NCBI GenBank assembly: GCA_036365515.1
Contig: CM070874.1
Span: forward strand, 171,295,797-171,359,796
DNA from: Torymus aiolomorphi
Taxonomy: Eukaryota > Arthropoda > Insecta > Hymenoptera > Torymidae
DNA: 64,000 nt
Reading direction: 5' to 3'
Part shown: one piece after another, positions 12,513 to 25,088 of the stretch
How positions within the stretch are numbered: position 1 is the stretch's first letter
Layout: each line of letters opens with the position of its first letter
Translations under genes and position numbers: made by a program
The notes under the pieces: generated by a model
Seen by the model: the letters and a program-made list of their open reading frames with translations, nothing else
The model's database searches: none
Told to the model about the DNA's origin: nothing

Positions 12513-12529
12513 TTGAGTATCACATGGCC

Positions 12530-13080
12530 TTAATAACAAAAGAACCATGATAGCTAGAAAAATAATTTTTTTTAGAAAATATAGGTATTTCAATTCGCTT
12601 TCGAATGCCACCCATCCGATTCAGATACATAGAGCCGTTTTCGAGAAATATCGATTTGAAAAAAGGTTAAAAAAATTTTAACCTCAAATATCTCAGAAAT
12701 TTATGGACCGATCATGTAGCCCAAAGAACTTAGCCGGGATCTATCCAAAATCTAACTCTATAAGAAATTACAAAGCGATTAATCCAGGTTTACTCCATAA
12801 AACTTGCAACATAGAGAACACATTTTTTCAATTTTTTAGTTTTTTTCTCAAAAACTAACCCACAGAATGGATTAAAATTTTCACAGATTATAGCAATTTA
12901 TATTCTGCATTATCGTGAATTTTCTCCAAAAAATTGACCGTTTAGTTTAGGAGTTATTAGCTTTTTAAAAAAAAAACACGTTTTTGTTAATAACAAGAGA
13001 ACCGTGATAGCTAGATAATTTTTTTTTTGAAATTTTAGGTTTTTTTATGCTCTTTCGAATGCGACCCATTCGATTCAAAA
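12530..13080. repeat. 330-bp tandem repeat, right part
   Basis: Continuation of the array cut at 3673. It holds the uninterrupted equivalent of the insertion site at 12978-13014, where ACGTTTTTG is followed by TTAATAACAAGAGAACC. This stretch is the empty-site control for the TTAA element. Confidence 0.75.
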
Positions 13081-13425
13081 ATTTAAATCCGATCATTAAA
13101 AAAAATCAAAAATAAATTTTTCGAAAATCAAAAATTTGAAATAAAACAAAAAAAAATCAGTAAATCATCAAAAATTATTTTCTTCCCGAATTCGGAATAA
13201 AAAAAAAAAGAAAAATGAGAACCTGATGGTTAAAATCGACCGCGTAGATCCGGAGATAAAGCGGTATACATACACACACAAACACACACATCCATACAGA
13301 CATTTTCTAAAATCATGTGAAACAAACTTCTAACACCTCTAATGATGTTTATAGAGAGTTTTAACAAAGTTGAAAATTTTACTATTACAAAGCTTCCTCT
13401 AGGAGGAAGCAAAAATATGGCTGTG
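13081..13425. other. A-rich DNA with short CA repeat
   Basis: Low-complexity A-rich sequence and a short CACACA tract near 13270. No gene. The minus-strand open frame here runs through low-complexity DNA into the adjacent terminal repeat and is not credible. Confidence 0.4.
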
Positions 13426-14767
13426 TAGGAAATTAAATTCTGAATCACGTTTCTGTTTCATACAACCGCAGCCGAAGTGGCGAACTTGGTAAAAAAAAAT
13501 CGTAAAGTTGGAAAAAACGGTTTTTCGCCAATAAAAAAAAACTATTAATCGGATCAAAAAAAGTTAAATGAGGAAGTTGTAGGTATTAAAAAGATCTATC
13601 GATTCATGTAAATACATGTATATCGGTTTTTGTTACTTTTCGAGATATATCGAAAAAACCTCTAAAAATCGGATTCTCTAATACTCGGTCAATTTTATGC
13701 CTGGATACTTTATATTTACTGTAAGTATAGCTCATGGCAAGAAAAAAAGCACGTTTTTGAAAAATTTAAAAATATCCATTATTTTTCGAGATATATCGAT
13801 TTTTCGAGAAAAAGGCGCTCTCCAAAATTGGCTATTTCTCGTCGACGGATGGTCGTACAGGAACGATCGAGCACTTTTATTTTTCTAGATGAGTTGTTCT
13901 ATCATGTTATTATACAATTATAACGAATTTTTCAATTTTAATGCTCAAAAAATCACTTTGAAAAAGTATCGTCTTTTTTGGACGTGTTTTTTTCGTATAG
14001 CTTTTTCAATTTTTATTTTATAGTAATGGCTATTATGGCAATCTATTACTGACATTTTTTCACGTATTTTAAAAAAAAAAAAGTTTCTACGACCTTCTGG
14101 AGCCGAGATAATGTTTTTATTTTTAAATAATCTAGAGAACGCAATTAACATGTTACAGCGATGGGGTTTGTGGGAGGTTACTATCGAATATCTATATTTT
14201 CAATCAAAAAATACTAGGATATAGTTTATTGATTGCTGGCATTAATAATTAAGTGATAAAGTCAAGTGCGCGGGCGCTTCGTGCGTCAGCTATGGAGGGC
14301 GATGGAGTGGGGATAGCGCCGAGCGGGCACTCGCAAAGCTGATTTCGTACATTCAAAATCGACCGTGCTTACAAAATCTTCATTATCTCGGCTTCTAAGT
14401 GACGCACAAAAATCCTTTGTACTTAATCTGGGGTAGCTCGATGAGATGAACACGAATATCACGATTTCGTTCGCCTTAAGAGCAAAATTATTCCGGAATT
14501 TTTTTATTTTCGTTAAGTTATAATTTTTGTTGTACTATGGTATAGATTATTAAAATAACGAAAATATATTTTCGTTATTTTAATAAATGTTTATTATTAC
14601 AACAGTATTTTGCTTCTAAGACTTAAACTTTTCTACTACAAAATTATTTTTATTATTTCAGTAATTAATTATTTACGAAACGAAATTAAACAAATTAATA
14701 ATAACATAAGTTTGAAAAATATACTTTATTAAAATATTATTTTATTACATAATTACTTATAAAATAT
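13426..14767. repeat. Left terminal inverted repeat of the long-TIR element
   Basis: 1,342 bp, inverted match to 20395-21703. It contains a CG-rich block (about 14260-14340) and an extra perfect palindrome (about 14548-14588) that the right copy lacks. Open frames here recur antisense in the other arm and are not genes. Confidence 0.85.
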
Positions 14768-14831
14768 GTGTGTGTGTGTGCGTACGTGCGTGTGTGCGTG
14801 CGTGCGTGTGTGTGTCTGTGTGTGTGTATGC
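14765..14831. repeat. TG-rich microsatellite
   Basis: Imperfect (TG)n with interspersed TGCG, lying just inside the left terminal repeat. Confidence 0.9.
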
Positions 14832-15962
14832 AAATACATATGTATATTTCAAATGGATTAGTCGTCTGACGTCCATTATATGTCCCCACTTCGACAGTAT
14901 AAAATACTATAGCTTCAAAGCAGCTGCTCTAAAGGGAGCTATAGGAAGTATTTAGAACGATCTTTATACCTGCGTTCGTTCAAAATATAGTCTCATGGCT
15001 TAGTGTTTGCTGAACGGTTGGTGTTCAAACGTGCAATAAGTGTCCTTGTATTTTAAACGTCTCCGTGTAAATCCCGTTGTAAATTTTTATATAGCAAACA
15101 AATATAATCAAGAATGACAGTGAAAATTCACTTTACAGTTGTGAAAGTGGCATTTTCGTACAGCGGGAATCCCCATCATAAAAGCCATAGAACCTTAGGG
15201 ATAATTAGAAGTGGTGGTATTCCCAGTCATTAAGGCTCTTAATCCGGGACGCCGATATCATTTTGGAGAAAGTGTACGAAATTCACGCCTGATTTGCAGC
15301 CCTTGTCGACAGAGTGGGGAAAAAAGGAAGCAGGGCAGGTAGAACTCGAGGTTTAGAAGGAATAAATGGTTCAGTTCGTCTCAGTTTGTGGAGTAGAGAA
15401 GATCATTTGGAGCAGCATATAAGTAGTGTATAAGTTTTATTCATAAAAAATCATTTATTTCTTTAATTTGTTTTGTGAATCGTCTACGAAATAGTGTGCA
15501 GTATTATACAAAATGTACGTTGACTACAAGTGACAAGTTATTTCTCATTCTTTTTGGTGAGTATAGATTTTATAAAATACTACCTACATGGCAATATGCC
15601 TTACTTGCTGACGATTGTTAAAATATAGGCTCTTGCTATTTGACCGTCAGATGTAAATTACATTGTCTCAAGGTATAACCTGATTGTTGTGTTTGTTTTG
15701 TTTTGATAATTGACTAGAGAAAATATATTCTCTAGGATATAGATATGCAAAACGTACAAGAATCTGACGGTCAAATAGCAGAGACGTAAAATATATATTG
15801 CGAATAAATAATTTAAAAATTATGTCACAAGTGTAATAACTAGCGTAATAAAAAATTTTATTTTTGATCTATTTTCTCAAATCCATTTCGTTAAGTAAAT
15901 TATAATTGTGCAAATTGATTATTAATAATAGAAAATTTTTGGTTTGCAGATATACACGCAAA
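14832..15962 (+). other. 5' region of the long-TIR gene with a likely leader intron
   Basis: There is no coding frame until 15963. A good donor (G, GTGAGTATAG) at 15557 and an acceptor (TTTGCAG) ending at 15949 define a plausible 393-nt intron in the 5' leader, with the start codon 13 nt into the next exon. The short duplicated motif TCTGACGGTCAAATAGCA and its inverse near 15625-15785 lies inside that intron. Confidence 0.5.
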
Positions 15963-18900
15963 ATGGCAGAGAGTGAACGTGAAGTGTATATTTTATGCGA
16001 TAAGGAAATGGAGGAAAGAATAATTCACATTGGTGAGAAGCCGATAAAATCACTTATTAAAGCGAGTAAAGAGATCGGAGATAGAAAACACTTGAAAATG
16101 GAACACTTGTTATTTCTGAATATTCATAAAGCCTGTCAAGTTCAGTATCTCAAACCATCCAATATTAAAACTCAAAAGTAGAATATTTTAGGTAGAATAA
16201 AATAAACAAGAAAAGATAACAAGGAAGCTCGCAAGTTTGATTTCAGTTCATTATGCTTTTTCTGTGGTACTGAGGCAACAACTGACACTCATAAACGACC
16301 AATAAAATTAGTTTCCAATGATAATATTAAAGAAAATATTTTTAAAATATTGGAATCACGACCAGATAATGATTTTCATAAAAAGTTAAGACTACGATTA
16401 GAATATACAGTTGACCTAAAGAAGAAAAAAGGGCGTTATCATGCTAAATGTATGCGAGAATTTAACTACACACAGTCTACAAATGAAGTTGGCCGCCCTA
16501 TGGATGAAAATACGTCTACAGTGGTACATCACATTATTAACCACATTCTTAAAAATTCTGAAGTTTCGCAGTTATCTCTGAAAGAAATGGTACAAGATTT
16601 CCGTCACAACTTGCCCCGTATTGACGCCATAAAAGGCTATCTGTTAAATTATTTTGAAGCGATATAGTTATGTACTCAGTACCAAACGATACAATAATAT
16701 GTTTCGTTAATAAGAAAGGAACGATACTTGATGATAAGTGGTACAAAGAAAAAGCCGGCACGGAAGAAGAAGAGCGCCTTAGAATAGTAGAAATGGCTGC
16801 AGAAATAATTTGTCAAGATATAAGAAGTAAGCATTATAATACAGACAGGTATAATGCACCAAGCTCCTTCTTAAATGACGTGGAAAGAGATATTCCTAAA
16901 ACTTTACAGGTATTTTTAGATAGTCATAAAAAAACATAAGCGGCCAGAACACTCACTACAACATAAATGGTCTCAAAGAGTTTCAACTATTGCGCATATT
17001 TTAATATCTTGCGTCAGAACTCGAACATTTTTGTCGTCAGTATTATTAGGTTTGTCATCTGTAATACATACAAAATTTGCTGCGAGAGGTCTTTTAGATG
17101 CGTTATCGTATTTAGGAATATGTGCATCTTACCACGAAACTCTTCTATTCGAATCATCTGTTGTAAACGATCCTGAACAATTTAAAATTTCTGACGAGGC
17201 ATTTATTCAGTTTTCTTTTGATAATGCCGACCATAATACAAACACATTAGATGGTCATAATACTTTTCATGCCATGGGTGGCATAATGTGTGTCACTCCT
17301 TCTTCTTCTTCACATCCGAAAGTTCAATACAAAAATTAAATACGATACAAACAGCTACAGAAATTGGCAAATTTGGATTTCTTCCTTTAAAGTTATTTGA
17401 CAGAGGCACATCAGTAGGATTAAATAATATGATTGTAGAGAAGTTAAGCGACGTACAAGATGAATTCGATATTGCTACTGCAGATTTTGTTTGGTTACGT
17501 CAAAAAAATCTGCTAGAAACTAAGGGATGGAGTGGTTTCCAAAAAGAATGCCATGCAAATGTTGATTATAAAACCTCAAGAATAGTACCAATTCCATTCG
17601 TAAATAATCCTCCAAGTGACTATAACACGATATTTACAGTTCTTGTTGAAGCAGCAGAAAGTTGCACATTAAGAGCTCAGGAGCGCTGCTTCGTTACTTT
17701 CGACCAGCCATTATATTTAAAAGCGCGCGAAATAATTTCTTGTATAGATCCTACAAATGATCCTCATAATTTACAATCAGTTACAGTACGGCTTGGAGGT
17801 TTCCATATGCTTATGAGTTTCTTAGGATCTGTGGGATTTATTATGAAGGGATCTGGACTCCAAGAAGCATTTTGTGTCTTGTTTGCTGAAAAATCTGCCG
17901 AAAAAGCACTTTAAGGTCATGCTTATTTGCGAGCGATAAGAGGGCATACGTTAATACAAGCATCACTCGCTGCTAAGATTTTTGAAGAAATCCCTTTAAG
18001 TGAAGAAGAAATTTCTTGCTTGCTTAAATATACAGAGGAAGTTAATAAACCATATGAAGAAGCGGAGGACTATCAAATAATCAATCAAGTAATTTGTATT
18101 AAAAAGAGATTTATTGAACAGTTACGAAAAATCGAAGAAAAAGAACCAACATGTAAATTGTGGATACAGTATTTTTTTATGGTAAACATCGTAAAGCGTT
18201 TTATAGAAGCTGAACGTATTGGGAATTGGCAACTACACTTGCAATGCGTGAAAAGTATGTTGCCGTTTTTCCATGCTAGCGGGCATCACTCGTATGCTAA
18301 ATGTAGTCACAGGTATCTTCAAGATATGATAGCATTAGAATCTACAATGGATATTTATGAATACGATAAATTTGCAAAGTGCGGCTTTTTTACGATCAGG
18401 AGATCTGAGAAAGCGTGGTCTGGTATTTTTGCCGATATGACTATCGAACAGGTTCTGATGAAGTCTATGAAAACTAGCGGCAGACTGACCCACGGGCGTG
18501 GAATTTCTGATAGTGTTATAGCAAAATGGATTTTATCCACTATAGCATTGACTGAAGTTTGTCATGAAATGGAGAAGTTTTGTAACGTTCCATTCGAGAC
18601 ATCGGAACAACATGTAGACACTCGCATTTCAAGAATAAAAAGAGATGCAGCAGATTTGCAGAAAATTAATGAATTTCTCGAAAAGTATAATCCATTTGTA
18701 GAATCCAAATTCGTAATGTCAATTTACTCTGGAATAATCGGTAATGAAAGTATTAACTGTTATAAGGCGCGTGACGAAGGAATGAAAGTATTACAGATCT
18801 ATATTGGAAAATCATTTGTAAGTATGAAAGCTTCGTTAAAAAATAAAGTTCGTTCTCTTCGCTTTATGACATCTAGCATAAAAATTCAAGATAACGTCGT

Positions 18901-20348
18901 CGCAATAAATCCGCTGTTAATTTTTTAAAGAATTTCTTTGAATTTAAAAAATCAAGAAGATATGAAAAACTATCTGCAATATGAACTCGCGCCATTTCCA
19001 CTTTCTCTCTTTGATGAGAATGGAATGCGCAAAACGGCAAAATCAAGTTTTTATGAAAATTTTCAGTGTTTATCTCCGATTCCATAGATAAATGCAAATG
19101 ATATTTATGTTCTAGACGGCGATAGCCAATTATATCGTGTTATTTGGCAACGTAATATACTTGTCAAAGAAATTATTAATAAATACGTACGATACGTAGA
19201 ACAACAATATAAAAAAGCAATAATAGTATTTGATGGATATCCAGAAGACACAAGCGGCAGTTTAAAAACGTGGGAAAGATTGAGACGGCAATGTAGCAAT
19301 GTATGTAGAGAATTTTGTTTTGATGAAAATACAAAAATCACTGAAAAGTAGGCGGCCTTTTTGTCTAAAGTAGCAATAAAAAAAGGCTTATTAACATGCT
19401 TTGTGTTGGATTGCAAAATGTTGGATTTGAAACCAAAATAGGAGAAGAAGATGCTGATTTATTAATTGTTAAAACTGCCGCAAATTTCAGTTCAGAAAAT
19501 AATATTGTCATAGTTGGAGAGGATATAGATCTACTGTACTTTTAATACAGTTAATTCCTATTACAAAGACGATTTTGTTTTTGAAAAAAGGAAAGGGGCG
19601 AGACGAAGATCGATGGTACTCTAATAACAGTTTTAAACATTTAGAATTATCAAAATATGTAGCCTTCTTACACTCCGTGTCGGGTTGTGACACAGTCTCT
19701 TTATTTTACAAACAAGGAAAAAACAAATTAGTAAAAGTATTTACTTCTAATCATGCTTACCTTCAAATACTAGATGTTTTCTATAAAAAAAATGATGAAA
19801 TTGCTAAGAATATGTATAAGATAATTTCTCTGTTATATAGCAATAAAATTAATGTAAAGCTTAACGAACATCGCTATGAGCATTTCAAACGATCTACGTC
19901 TCGAGCTTCATTTAATTTAGAAAATTTTCCCCCTACTGAAAGAGCTGCCAAACAACATGCCTACAGAGTTTATTTGCAATTACAGCAATGGTTGGACAAT
20001 GAAAACGATGTAACTCTGTGGGGGTCGAAAATTACAGAGAATATGATAATGCAAGTTTGTAGTGAAGAACCGTTGATACCCGACAAAATAATCAAAAAAA
20101 TATCATGTAGCTGCGCAAGTGGTTGTAAAACAAACGCATGTGGTTGTAGAAAAAATTTCCTTAAATATACAAATGTTTGCTCACATCGTGACGCAACACA
20201 ATGTGAAAAGTTCGAAACTGCTCCCAACATCGAAAAAGACGAGGACTCTAATGATGCCTTCGAAAAGCTTCTTGATCTAAATATGGAAGAAGAGGGACAA
20301 GAAAATGAGGAAGATAATAATCCAACCAAGAGGAGAAAAGTTTTGTGA
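15963..20348 (+). pseudogene. Transposon protein with XPG-like nuclease motifs and CXC domain, degraded
   Basis: One ancestral gene of roughly 1,450 codons. The start is the ATG at 15963, just after a splice acceptor. Parts in order: an N-terminal zinc-binding stretch with CFFCG (about 16250) and HAKC (about 16440); a central block with SYLGIC and FHAMGGI (about 17030-17290); a segment with LGGFHMLMSFLG (about 17790) and MKTSGRLTHGRG (about 18465); a nuclease-like region with VFDGY (about 19230), EEDADLL (19444) and GEDIDLL (19515); FLHSVSGCDT (about 19668); and a C-terminal CXC (tesmin/TSO1-like) domain with CSC and CGC clusters (about 20100-20190). The acidic motifs match the XPG-I/PIN pattern. 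Lesions include in-frame stops at 16179, 16203, 17912 and 18926 and frame changes near 16670, 16945, 17330 and 19350-19570. It is probably the element's own transposition protein; I cannot locate a DDE triad with confidence. Confidence 0.7.
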
Positions 20349-20394
20349 ACATAAGACATTTATAGAAGACTATTTTCATTATGATTAATGTATA

Positions 20395-21703
20395 CATATT
20401 TTATAAATAATTATGTAATAAAATAATATTTTAATAAAGTATATTTTTCAAATTTATGTTATTATTAATTTGTTTAATTTCGTTTCATAAATAATTAATT
20501 ACTGAGATAATAAAAATAATTTTGTAGTAGAAAAGTTAAAGTCTTACAAGCAAAATACTGTTGTAATAATAAACATTTATTAAAATAACGAAAATAGTAC
20601 AACAAAAATTATAACTTAACGAAAATAAAAAAATTCCGGAATAATTTTGCTCTTAAGGCGAACGAAATCGTGATATTTGTGTTCATCTCATCGAGCTACC
20701 CCAGATTAAGTACAAAGGATTTTTGTGCGTCACTTAGAAGCCGAGATAATGAAGATTTTGTAAGCACGGTCGATTTTGAATGTACGAAATCAGCTTTGCG
20801 AGCGCCCGCTCGGCGCTATCCCCACTCCGCCGCCCTACATAGCTGACGCACGAAGCGCCCGCGCACTTGACTTTATCACTTAATTATTAATACTAGCAAT
20901 CAATAAACTATATCCTAGTATTTTTTTATTGAAAATATAGATATTCGATGGTAACCGCCCACAAACCCCATCGCTGTGACATGTAAATTGCGTCCTCTAG
21001 ATTTTTTTAAAATAAAAACATTATCTCGGCTCCAGAAGGTCGTAGAAACTTTTTTTTTTAAAATACATGAAAAGTGTCAGTAATAGATTGCCATAATAGC
21101 CATTACTATAAAATAAAAATTGAAAAAGCTATACGAAAAAAACACGTGCAAAAAAGAGGATACTTTTTCAAAGTGATTATTTGAGCATTAAAATTGAAAA
21201 ATTCGTTATAATTGTATAATAACATGATAGAACAATTCATCTAGAAAAATAAAAGTGCTCGATCGTTACTGTACGACCATCCGTCGACGAGAAATAGCCA
21301 ATTTTGGAGAGCGCCTTTTTCTCGAAAAATCGATATATCTCGAAAAATAATGAATATTTCAAAATTTTTCAAAAACAAAGATTTTTTGTCTTGCTATGAG
21401 CTAAACTTACAGTAAATATAAAGTATCCAGGCATAAAAGTGACCCAGTACTAGAACCCGATTGTTAGAGGTTTTTTCAATATATCTCGAAAAGTAACAAA
21501 AATCGATATACATGTATTTACATGAATCGATAGATCTTTTTAATACCTACAACTTCCTCATTTAACTTTCTTCGATCCGAGTTATAGTTTTTTTTCATTG
21601 GCGAAAAACCGTTTTTTCCAACTTCACGAATTTTTTTGTCCAAGTTCGCCACTTCGGTTGCGGTTGTATGAAACAGAAACGTGATTCAGAATTTAATTTC
21701 CTA
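20395..21703. repeat. Right terminal inverted repeat of the long-TIR element
   Basis: 1,309 bp, inverted match to 13426-14767. The outer end is TTTCCTATA at 21697-21705. The LINE fragment begins within about 50 bp. Confidence 0.85.
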
Positions 21704-21745
21704 TATCCGGGATGGAATTTCTGTAACCTCTTCTCCCTATTGCTT

Positions 21746-22258
21746 GGACTACAAGATCGGAACCGTGATGGTGGAGGAGTAGCATTATATGTACACAATT
21801 CGCTGAAAGCTAAAGTCATTGTAACATCAAGCACTACAATACCTGAAGGCAAACTAAAAGTGCCCGGCTACTTAATATGCAGTGTGCAAGAGGGACACGC
21901 GGCTCCTATATTTGTGGCTGTTATCTATAGACCCCCTCACATTCCCTGGTTGAGATGTGCAGACCTAATTGAGAAACTGAACATGCACGCTGAGAACTTT
22001 AGCCACAAAACAGTCATGGGAGATTTTAATGCAGATCTACTCACAGCAAAGGACGATGTGAAATTTTTGAAAAAGATTGCTAAGGATCTCGGTTTAAAAA
22101 TTGTTGAACATGGCGTTACTCACCATAAGCCGAATCCTGAATCTCACCATGGATTGATGCGATTTTAGTAGACGATAACGACGAAATTCTGAGTGCTGTC
22201 AATAGATTTGCGACTTTTCCCAGCCATCACAATATAATAGATGTACTACTTTTCTTAT
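21746..22258 (+). pseudogene. LINE endonuclease fragment
   Basis: AP-endonuclease-like domain that nicks target DNA for target-primed reverse transcription. Seen: NRDGGGVALYVHNSL (about 21758), VIYRPPH (about 21920), GDFNADL (about 22021). After a frame change near 22145 come WIDAILV and a terminal SHHNI. It is truncated at the N-terminus. The apparent start at 21668 lies in the neighbouring terminal inverted repeat and is not real. Confidence 0.75.
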
Positions 22259-24405
22259 AGAGACTACAAATCAATAGACCAAAACGAACTGAACATAATA
22301 CTTCAAAACTGTGATTGGTCGCGGCTCGATCAGGTAGACGTAGAAGCTAAGCTAGCATGTCTTGGCAAAAATCTCATGTATGCAATGGATTGTGTTGCAC
22401 CGATCAAAAAATTTGTTCCTAAAACGAACAAGAAATACCCACCATGGATTAGTGCCGAACTTGCTCAGCAACATCACAAACGCGACGGCCTACGAAGACG
22501 TTACACAAGAACACAAAACAGCATACATCGACAGCAATATCTTCAGACTGCCTCCCAAGTGGAACATCTTACGGAACAGGCACGCTCAGAATATATACAA
22601 AATAGGATTTCTGAGGCGATACATAGTAAAAAAAAACATCTGGAAAGAGCTACGATCTCTTCAATTATTGCCTGCGACGAAGGATGATCTACATGGTTTT
22701 ACACCAGACGAACTTAACGCTCACTTTACAGCTGTGTAGGTCTCTCAGGGCGAGAGTGAGGAGGAGATGGAGAGTGTCATAGCCCATTCTGCAGAGAGTG
22801 GCTTCTTCTTTAAAGAATTCACCTTTGCGGATGTGGTTCTGGCAATCTCCCACTTCTCCTCGCAGGCAGTCAGAGATGATGGCATACCTCAGAGCTTTAT
22901 AGTAAAATCTCTCTCAACAATTGATCCAAAACTAACCTCAATATTCAATGCATCCATATCCAGTAGCATTTTTCCAAGCAACTGGAGAAGGGCTAATCTG
23001 GTACCGTTAAAAAAGACGGCTATTCCATCGCCAGTCTCTGACTTTCGTCCCATAGCCCTTCTTAACTTTCTCTCCAAGGTCCTGGAGAACCTTGTTTACA
23101 CTCAAATCACAGACTATCTTGAATCGCAGAAAATTCTGGATCCATTACAGACTGGTTTTCGACAAAACCACAGCACTCAGACCGATCTTCTAAAACTGAC
23201 CGAAGACATCCGCGCAGGAATTGACAGCGACAAAAAACTGCTAACAATACCACTCCTTTTCGACTTTAGTAAAGCTTTTGATAGCATATCACCTACCAAA
23301 CTTCTCCGTAAGCTATCTAAGATTGGTTTCTCGAGACCTGTACTCCTGTGGATTAAAGCCTACATAGTAGGTAGAACACAAATAGTGGCATCTCGGATAA
23401 ATGGCCAGTCATATTGGCTCAACACTAATCTGGGAGTACGACAGGGTTCGGTCTTGGGACCTCTCTTATTCAGCTTATATATTAACGATCTCTCATACCT
23501 CTCACTTACATAATAGTTCAAAATACATCAAACACATTCTTTACGCGGGTGATCTGCAAATTTATATGCATACTACACTAGACGAACTAACTGAGAACAT
23601 AGCGCATCTGCGGGCTTCTGCGCGAGCCGTAGCAGCGTGGACCGGATCCTCTGGACTTCGACTCAATGTTGGGAAAACAAAAGCAATAATTTTTGGTTCC
23701 AAGTATAATATAAATCGTGTTTATGAACTGCAGTTACCCGGCACTCAGGTGGAGGACGGAGTTTACGTACCTTTCGCTGATATGGTCAAAAACCTCGGTA
23801 TAATCATGGATTCTAAGCTTACATGGAAACCGCATGTACAGCACGTTACTAAGCTCGTAAATAGAGCTATTTTTGGATTAAAATTCTTTAGATCATGCAC
23901 TACCGAGGGACTGTGTAAGCAGCTCGCAAGTGCGCTAGTTATGCCTCACATAGATTACTGTTCAATAGTATTTCTTGACGTCACTGACGAACTAAGAGAC
24001 AAGCTTCAAAAGTTGCAGAATTCATGTGTGAGGTACATGTGTGGTGTTAGGAGAGACGAACACATCACCATCCATAGGCTTCGCATAGGCTGGGCAAGCG
24101 TAGAAGAGCGCCGAAATTACTTCTCTGCACTATTATTGTATAGAGCAATCAGAATAGGACAGCCACCTTATCTCGCAAGCTTCTTTGTAAGAAACAATAA
24201 CCGAACTTCTGCGAGGAGTGTCGAGAGGGGTACTATTTCGAACCTTGAGCCCCCTCAGTCACGCACTGATACTGGCTTATACTCATTCAAAGCACAGGGT
24301 GCGAGACTCTGGAACTCAATCCCAGGTAGTGTCAAATTTCGGCCGTCACTATGTAGATTTAAAAAAGCCATGTGTAGCATTACTTTAAATTGTAAACGAA
24401 ACTAG
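22259..24405 (+). pseudogene. LINE reverse transcriptase
   Basis: Linker (22259-22740), then fingers and palm: FRPIALL (about 23043), GFRQNHSTQ (about 23155), FDFSKAFDS (about 23260) and GVRQGSVLGPLL (about 23434). A frameshift near 23510 precedes the C-box. The usual YADD active site reads YAGD (about 23543), so one catalytic aspartate is gone. Thumb and C-terminal region run to 24405 with LNVGKTKAIIFGS and a C-terminal segment rich in aromatic and basic residues. Additional frame changes lie at about 22690-22760. Confidence 0.8.
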
Positions 24406-24622
24406 ATTAAGTATCATAAGACTAATTGTATAAATATATGTATATTGTATTCTATCGTATTTTAAAAGTTCAACCAAAAGTATTTATGAACATTATCAGG
24501 ACAAGTGAAGAAAATTGAAGAAAGATTTGAGTCATTAATGTTGTGATAACGTAACTGTAATTGAGATTGTACACTTTTGTATTTTAACAAATAAATATTT
24601 TTCTATCTATCTATCTATCTAT

Positions 24623-24722
24623 CTCGCAGCCGCAGTCGAGCGTGGTTCTCGGCGCTCCTCTACACGGTCGCACCAGATGCGCTATTGCACTCTCTCACTC
24701 TCGTGCACGGGGTGCACTGCTC

Positions 24723-24810
<88 letters not shown>

Positions 24811-25088
24811 TCTCTTCAGCGGACGATCCCGGGTAACGAACGCTCGCGCGCACGGAGAAGGCAGCTCTCTAAGCTATGGCCGAAGCGATACTGCCGGCTC
24901 ATTTCTGCCTCGGCATGTGCGAGCATCTCCCGGTGCAAGGTTGGGAGATGTTTACATGTTTCGATTTGCGCATGTCGTAGCTGCGTGTCGAGGCTCGCTT
25001 GTTCGAGCCTCGTACACGCGCACACACATATACGTAAATGCGCGCGCACATGCGCACGCATACGCACGCGCGCCGGCCGTTACAATAC
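24623..25088. other. GC-rich segment with long CT microsatellite, possible LTR remnant
   Basis: CpG-rich DNA surrounding (CT)n. A perfect short hairpin (GAGGCTCG with CGAGCCTC) lies at about 24990-25012. The end CGGCCGTTACA resembles the end of the solo LTR at 28288 (GCACGCGTTACA), so part of a related LTR is possible. The open frames here derive from the microsatellite and are rejected. Confidence 0.3.
24726..24806. repeat. (CT)n microsatellite
   Basis: About 40 uninterrupted CT dinucleotides. Confidence 0.97.

Larger units (their letters stand above)
3674..12529. mobile_element. 8.86-kb TTAA-flanked element of unknown class
   Basis: The ends are the 17-bp inverted repeats GGCCATGTGATACTCAA (3674-3690) and its complement (12513-12529), flanked by TTAA at 3670-3673 and 12530-12533. 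Removing the element and one TTAA rejoins the host repeat and matches the uninterrupted paralogous repeat at 12978-13014, so the insertion is well supported. piggyBac and Kolobok elements both duplicate TTAA, but I find no transposase. The contents are a 141-bp satellite, duplicated exon-like DNA, a GC-rich patch, hairpin repeats and AT-rich DNA. It is probably non-autonomous, possibly a composite enlarged by later insertions. Confidence 0.8.
13426..21703 (+). mobile_element. DNA transposon with ~1.3-kb terminal inverted repeats
   Basis: Positions 13426-14767 and 20395-21703 are inverted copies of one another, about 1.3 kb each and highly similar. They flank a single large degraded gene (15963-20348). 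If the repeat starts at GGAAATTAAATTCTG, a TA is present on both sides as a possible target duplication, but this is weak. The internal protein has XPG/PIN-like acidic motifs and a CXC domain. From family knowledge this recalls the Academ superfamily, whose proteins carry an XPG-type nuclease; that assignment is inference. Confidence 0.75.
21740..24625 (+). mobile_element. Non-LTR retrotransposon (jockey/CR1-like), 5' truncated
   Basis: It encodes an AP-type endonuclease followed by a reverse transcriptase and ends in a 3' (TATC)n tail (about 24602-24625), as expected of a LINE. ORF1 and the start of the endonuclease are missing. Frame changes and a changed RT active site make it dead. The clade is tentative; the RT sequence style (LNVGKTKAIIFGS) suits CR1/jockey-type elements. 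Confidence 0.8.

Noticed and set aside
13230..14151. Open frames 13230-13448, 13697-13888 and 13945-14151
   Set aside because: All lie wholly or partly in the 1.3-kb terminal inverted repeat or the low-complexity DNA beside it, with no domain or conserved start.
21668..21745. Start codon at 21668 for the LINE endonuclease
   Set aside because: It lies in the terminal inverted repeat of the neighbouring element; the LINE is truncated and has no native start here.
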